25,173 nt of DNA from JAQGMJ01 sp036271855 (GTDB taxonomy: Bacteria > Pseudomonadota > Gammaproteobacteria > Burkholderiales > JAEUOS01). Every line of letters begins with the position of its first letter. Position 1 is the stretch's first letter. Where the stretch lies: the NCBI GenBank assembly GCA_036271855.1, contig DATAZV010000228.1, forward strand, positions 1 through 25,173, in the 5' to 3' direction. This document shows, piece after piece, positions 22,033-25,173 of the stretch. Made by a program: the position numbers and the translations under genes. The notes beneath the pieces were generated by a model that was not told where the DNA came from, searched no databases, and saw only the letters and a program-made list of their open reading frames with translations.

Positions 22033-23038
22033 GGTCGAAGTAGTAGATGCCGTGCGGCGAGCGCCCCACCGGGATGCGCTTTTCCACCTGCCGGGTTTCC
22101 ATGTTCACCACCGCGACTTCCTTGCGGCTGCGCGCGGTCACCCACATCCACTTGCCGTCGGAGGAGAGCTCCATGCAGTCGGGCGAACCCGCCACCTTGA
22201 TGGTGTCGACCACCTTCATCGTCTGCATGTCGAGCACCGAGATGCTGTCGTCGACGCGGTTGGAGACATACAGGTGGCGCTTGTCGCCGCGGGCGAGAAA
22301 ATTATGCGCGCCGCGGCCGGTGATCACGCGGTCAATCACCTTGTCGGTGGCGCGGTCGATCACCGCGACGTAATTCTGCCCCATCATGCCGATCAGAAGC
22401 TTGCTGCCGTCCGGCGTCAGCCAGACGCCCGCCGGCGATGCGCCCACGGTGAAGCGGTTCGCCACCTTGCCGGTGGCCAGCTCTATTTTCGCCAGCGTAT
22501 TGCTGCCCTGTTCGGTGACGTAGACGTAGCGGCTATCCGGCGAGAAGGCCAGGTGGCTGGGCATGGAGCCGCTTTTCACCCGAGCCAGGGGCTTCATGTC
22601 GTCGGAAAGCTTGCCGGGATAGATATCGACGAAATCCTGGCGCAGCGCGGTGGTGACGAAATATTTTCCGTCGGGCGAAAAGCCAAGCTGGTAAGGGTCC
22701 ATCGCCGCAATGCGCCGGGTGATTTCGCCGGTCTTGCGGTCTACCACCAGCAACTGGTTGACCGTGGTCAGGCCGATCAGCAGGGCACTGTCGTCCGGCA
22801 GGGCCATCATGTGGTGGGGCCCGCGGCCGACCGGCACGCGCCTGGCCTCGGTCGAGGTTTTCGGGTCGATCAGGCTCAGGGTGTCGTCGTCCGAATTGAG
22901 CACGATCACATAGCCCGGCGCTTGCGCGGCCGCAGGGGAGGGCAGGAAAATCAGCAGGGGCGAGAGCAGCGCGGCGCGCATGGCCAGGCGCGCGAAAACG
23001 GCGGTGAATACGGCGAAGACAGCGGCAAAGACGGGCAT
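22016..23038 (-). CDS. Secreted YVTN-repeat beta-propeller protein
   Basis: A 340-aa protein with an N-terminal signal peptide ('MPVFAAVFAVFTAVFARL' start, 'PSPAAAQ' cleavage region near residue 39) and repeated blades of about 40-45 residues. Typical repeats read 'VIVLNSDDDTLSLIDPKT', 'YVYVTEQGSNTLAKIELATGK' and 'HLYVSNRVDDSISVLDMQT', each with 'F/LSPDG'-type turns. It is a seven-blade YVTN/NHL-like propeller, probably binding a partner or ligand in the periplasm. Related proteins occur near PQQ-dependent dehydrogenases, but none is in this window. The ATG at 23038 has AAGGT upstream and is preferred to a TTG at 23059. It is the first gene of a pair with the deacetylase-like gene and is divergent from the AsmA-family gene (98-bp gap). 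Confidence 0.9.
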   Translation of the reverse strand: MPVFAAVFAVFTAVFARLAMRAALLSPLLIFLPSPAAAQAPGYVIVLNSDDDTLSLIDPKTSTEARRVPVGRGPHHMMALPDDSALLIGLTTVNQLLVVDRKTGEITRRIAAMDPYQLGFSPDGKYFVTTALRQDFVDIYPGKLSDDMKPLARVKSGSMPSHLAFSPDSRYVYVTEQGSNTLAKIELATGKVANRFTVGASPAGVWLTPDGSKLLIGMMGQNYVAVIDRATDKVIDRVITGRGAHNFLARGDKRHLYVSNRVDDSISVLDMQTMKVVDTIKVAGSPDCMELSSDGKWMWVTARSRKEVAVVNMETRQVEKRIPVGRSPHGIYYFDHAPRQ

Positions 23039-23080
23039 GCGGTGACCTTGTTTCAGCAACCCGCTATTTTACGCTGCCGC

Positions 23081-23092
23081 AACCATATGGTT
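23081..23092. promoter_or_regulatory. 12-bp palindrome in the divergent gap
   Basis: AACCATATGGTT is an exact palindrome midway between the beta-propeller start (23038) and the AsmA-family start (23137). It could be an operator serving both directions. At 12 bp it could also be chance. Confidence 0.3.
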
Positions 23093-23136
23093 TGACCTCG
23101 GTTAAACTTTGTGCAATCGAACCGGTCCATCGGTAT

Positions 23137-25173
23137 ATGAAACCCCTGAAATATCTGGCAATTGCGTTTGGCGTGCTGGCCCTGGTCGTGGTTGTCGGCG
23201 TCGGCATCTTCGCCGCCACCTTCGATCCCAACAAGTACAAGGACGAACTGACGCGGGTGGTGAAGGAGAAAAAAGACCGCACCCTGGTCATTCCGGGCAA
23301 TATCAAACTGGCATTTTTCCCCCAGCTGGGGGTGGAAACCGGCGCGGCTTCGCTATCCGAGTACAAAAGCGACCAGCCCTTTCTCAAGGTGACGCAGGCG
23401 CGCTTGTATGTGAATATTTTTCCCTTGCTGCGCAAGGAACTGGTGATCGACCAGATCGAGGTTGAGGGCCTCGAAGCCAACGTGGTCAGGCGGCGGGACG
23501 GCAGCTTCAATTTCGACGATCTGCTGACCAAGGATGACAAGAAGGACAACCAGGACATCGTCAAATTCGACGCCCAGGGATTCAAGCTGAAATACGCCAC
23601 CCTGAACTATTCGGACGAGGCCAGCGGGCAGACCGCGAAGATCAGCGGCCTGGGCCTGGAAACCGATCGCCTGGCCGACACCGTGCCGAGCAAGTTCACC
23701 CTGGCGGCCAATCTGGAAGGCGACAAACCCGCCATCAAGGCGCAGTTGCGGATTGCCGGCGAGCTGACCTTCGATCTCAAGGCGAAGATCTACGCCTTGA
23801 AAGGCCTGGACGGCAAGATCAACGGCAGCGGCCTGGGCTTTAACAACGCCAGTCTTGCCGTCAAGGGTGCGCTGCAATCCGACCCCGGCAAAAAGTCGCT
23901 GGACGCTTCCACGCTGGATCTGCAAATCACCGGCGGTTATAGCCAGGCCGGGGTGGACGGCAAGCCGGGGACCGAAATCGCGGGGGCCGACATCAAACTG
24001 GGTGCCGATACGCTCAAGCTCAACACCGAGTCCCTGGCGGTGGCGGGCACCAAGGTCAGTCTCACCGGTAGCGGCAACTACAATCAGGAGCCCTTCGACA
24101 TCAAGGTAGGCGCCCCCACGCTGGCCGCGGACGGCCGCAAGAAGGCGCTGCGCGGCGAGCAGATCAAGATCGAGGCCAAGGGGCGGCGCGGCCAGCAGTC
24201 CGGCACCGTGACCCTCGACGTGGCAAAGGTGGATGCCGACCTGTCGGTACATCGCGTCGCGCTGGAAAACCTCAACGCCAGCGGATCGGGCGCGATGCCG
24301 GGCGTGCTGCTCAACGACTTCAAGGCCAAGGTCCCCAAACTGCAGGTGGATTTGTCCGCCGACCAGATCATGGTCGACGGCGTCTCCATTTCGGCCAGCG
24401 GCAAGAAGGGGGAGGATGATTTCGACTTCAAGGCCGATGCGCCGCGCCTGTCGGTGAGCCGCGACAGCGCCGCCGGCGAGGCGGTGACCGGCGCGGTGAA
24501 GATGTCGGGCAAGGACGGGCTCGACCTCAAGTTCAGCCTGTCGGACGTCAAGGGTTCCGGCAAGGCTTTGTCGCTGGGCAAGGTGGCGCTGGAAATCGCG
24601 CGCATGCAGTTTGGCGAGACCGTCGTCAGCGGCGGCTTCTATACCGCGCTTAGCGCCAATCTTGAAGGCAGGGTATTCGAGCTGGCGAAAATCGACGCCA
24701 ACCTGACGGTGGCGAACCCGCAAATGCCGATGAAAAGCGTCAAGCTGCCGGTGACAGGCAGCGCGCGTGCCGACCTTGGCCGTGAGACCGCCGGTGCCGA
24801 TCTCTCGGTGCGTTTCGACGAAAGTACCATCGCCGCCAAGGGCAGCGTGGTCAAGTTCAGTAATCCGGCGATCAGCTTCGACCTCAGCATCGACAAGCTC
24901 AATGTCGACAAGTATTTCCCGCCCCGACCGGCGGGCGCGAAAAGCGCGGAACCGGAAAAACCGATCGACCTTGCCGCGCTGAAAGCCCTGAACGCCAGCG
25001 GTACGGTGAAGATCGGCGCGCTGCAGGTGAACAACATCAAGGCCGCCAACGTCCTGCTCAACTTCAAGGCCAGCGGCGGCAAGGTGGACTTGAGCCCGAT
25101 CAGTGCGGCGCTGTACCAGGGCACGATGAAGGGCTCGGTGGCGCTGGACGCCAATCAGAACAGCTATGTCGTC
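23137..25173 (+). CDS. AsmA family protein, 3' end missing
   Basis: An ATG at 23137 opens a frame that is uninterrupted to the window end, 679 codons so far. Residues 5-27 form one membrane anchor ('YLAIAFGVLALVVVVGVGIF'), followed by the AsmA start 'FDPNKYKDELTRVVKEKKDRTLVI' and 'IKLAFFPQLGVETGAASLSEY'. Long beta-rich repeats follow ('LYVNIFPLLRKELVIDQIEVEGLEANVVRRRDG', 'FDIKVGAPTLAADGRK', later 'DKYFPPRPAGAK' near 590). AsmA-like proteins (YhdP, TamB, YdbH, AsmA) are inner-membrane-anchored periplasmic bridges linked to lipid transport to the outer membrane. The length so far and the repeated 'SLAVAGTKVSLTGSG'-type motifs fit AsmA itself. There is no strong Shine-Dalgarno. Confidence 0.93.
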   Translation, partial: MKPLKYLAIAFGVLALVVVVGVGIFAATFDPNKYKDELTRVVKEKKDRTLVIPGNIKLAFFPQLGVETGAASLSEYKSDQPFLKVTQARLYVNIFPLLRKELVIDQIEVEGLEANVVRRRDGSFNFDDLLTKDDKKDNQDIVKFDAQGFKLKYATLNYSDEASGQTAKISGLGLETDRLADTVPSKFTLAANLEGDKPAIKAQLRIAGELTFDLKAKIYALKGLDGKINGSGLGFNNASLAVKGALQSDPGKKSLDASTLDLQITGGYSQAGVDGKPGTEIAGADIKLGADTLKLNTESLAVAGTKVSLTGSGNYNQEPFDIKVGAPTLAADGRKKALRGEQIKIEAKGRRGQQSGTVTLDVAKVDADLSVHRVALENLNASGSGAMPGVLLNDFKAKVPKLQVDLSADQIMVDGVSISASGKKGEDDFDFKADAPRLSVSRDSAAGEAVTGAVKMSGKDGLDLKFSLSDVKGSGKALSLGKVALEIARMQFGETVVSGGFYTALSANLEGRVFELAKIDANLTVANPQMPMKSVKLPVTGSARADLGRETAGADLSVRFDESTIAAKGSVVKFSNPAISFDLSIDKLNVDKYFPPRPAGAKSAEPEKPIDLAALKALNASGTVKIGALQVNNIKAANVLLNFKASGGKVDLSPISAALYQGTMKGSVALDANQNSYVV

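Noticed and set aside
23092..23120. Sigma-70 promoter (TTGACC) for the AsmA-family gene
   Set aside because: A -35-like TTGACC is present, but the sequence 16-17 nt downstream (CAATCG/AATCGA) is a poor -10.
1..25173. CRISPR arrays, insertion sequences, tRNA/rRNA genes, phage or toxin-antitoxin genes
   Set aside because: I saw no repeat-spacer array, transposase, cloverleaf-like sequence or recognisable mobile or defence gene in any part of the window.

Overview
The window is about 25 kb of GC-rich, gene-dense proteobacterial chromosome. The gene content (NirB/NirD, a NasA-type nitrate reductase with a C-terminal [2Fe-2S] domain, YbiB, SapC-family and AsmA-family proteins, sigma-54 promoters) fits a betaproteobacterium, for example Rhodocyclales or Nitrosomonadales. 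That placement is inference from gene content only. I see no insertion sequence, phage gene, CRISPR array, tRNA or rRNA; it reads as core or stable accessory chromosome.

Layout. (1) 1-3576: the end of a flavin reductase-like gene, a PuuE-like polysaccharide deacetylase family hydrolase, a convergent EamA/DMT exporter and a divergent ketopantoate-reductase-family gene. (2) 3577-3995: a 419-bp stretch with no convincing gene, ending in two hairpins next to the bioB stop. (3) 3996-6241: bioB (reverse, TTG start), a small secreted four-cysteine protein behind a perfect 16-bp palindrome, and a YdjM-like membrane protein whose Shine-Dalgarno lies inside the preceding terminator. (4) 6242-14401: the nitrogen locus. 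On the reverse strand are nasA, a possible 29-codon ORF and ybiB. On the forward strand are an 80-aa unknown, cobA (uroporphyrinogen-III methyltransferase, which starts siroheme synthesis), nirB and nirD. (5) 14402-15902: an AT-rich leader, an M48-like protein with a changed zinc motif, and a perfect 20-bp bidirectional terminator. (6) 15916-18998, all reverse: an alpha/beta hydrolase, a response regulator with a C-terminal receiver, an AhpD-like protein and a SapC-family protein. (7) 19092-25173: an MFS transporter, a sterol-desaturase-family protein, a secreted deacetylase-like protein overlapping a YVTN beta-propeller gene, and a divergent AsmA-family gene that runs off the end.

How the genes work together. 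NasA reduces nitrate to nitrite. NirBD reduces nitrite to ammonium with NAD(P)H, FAD and siroheme, and CobA supplies the precorrin-2 branch for the siroheme. The clearest regulatory signal is a pair of near-identical -24/-12 (sigma-54) promoters, TGGCAT-N5-TTGC. One faces nasA (10181-10196, reverse) and one faces cobA-nirBD (10697-10712, forward). The forward one has two NtrC-like dyads centred about 130 and 100 bp upstream of its predicted start site, 30 bp apart. This layout resembles classical NtrC enhancers and implies that nitrogen limitation switches on both arms. No nitrate transporter and no dedicated NasA reductase is present, so those must lie elsewhere.

I did not find a convincing wholly new system. 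The items most worth a second look are the 29-codon ORF coupled to ybiB, the 80-aa protein between nasA and cobA, the RExxH M48-like protein, the terminator that overlaps a ribosome binding site, and the structured non-coding stretch beside bioB.
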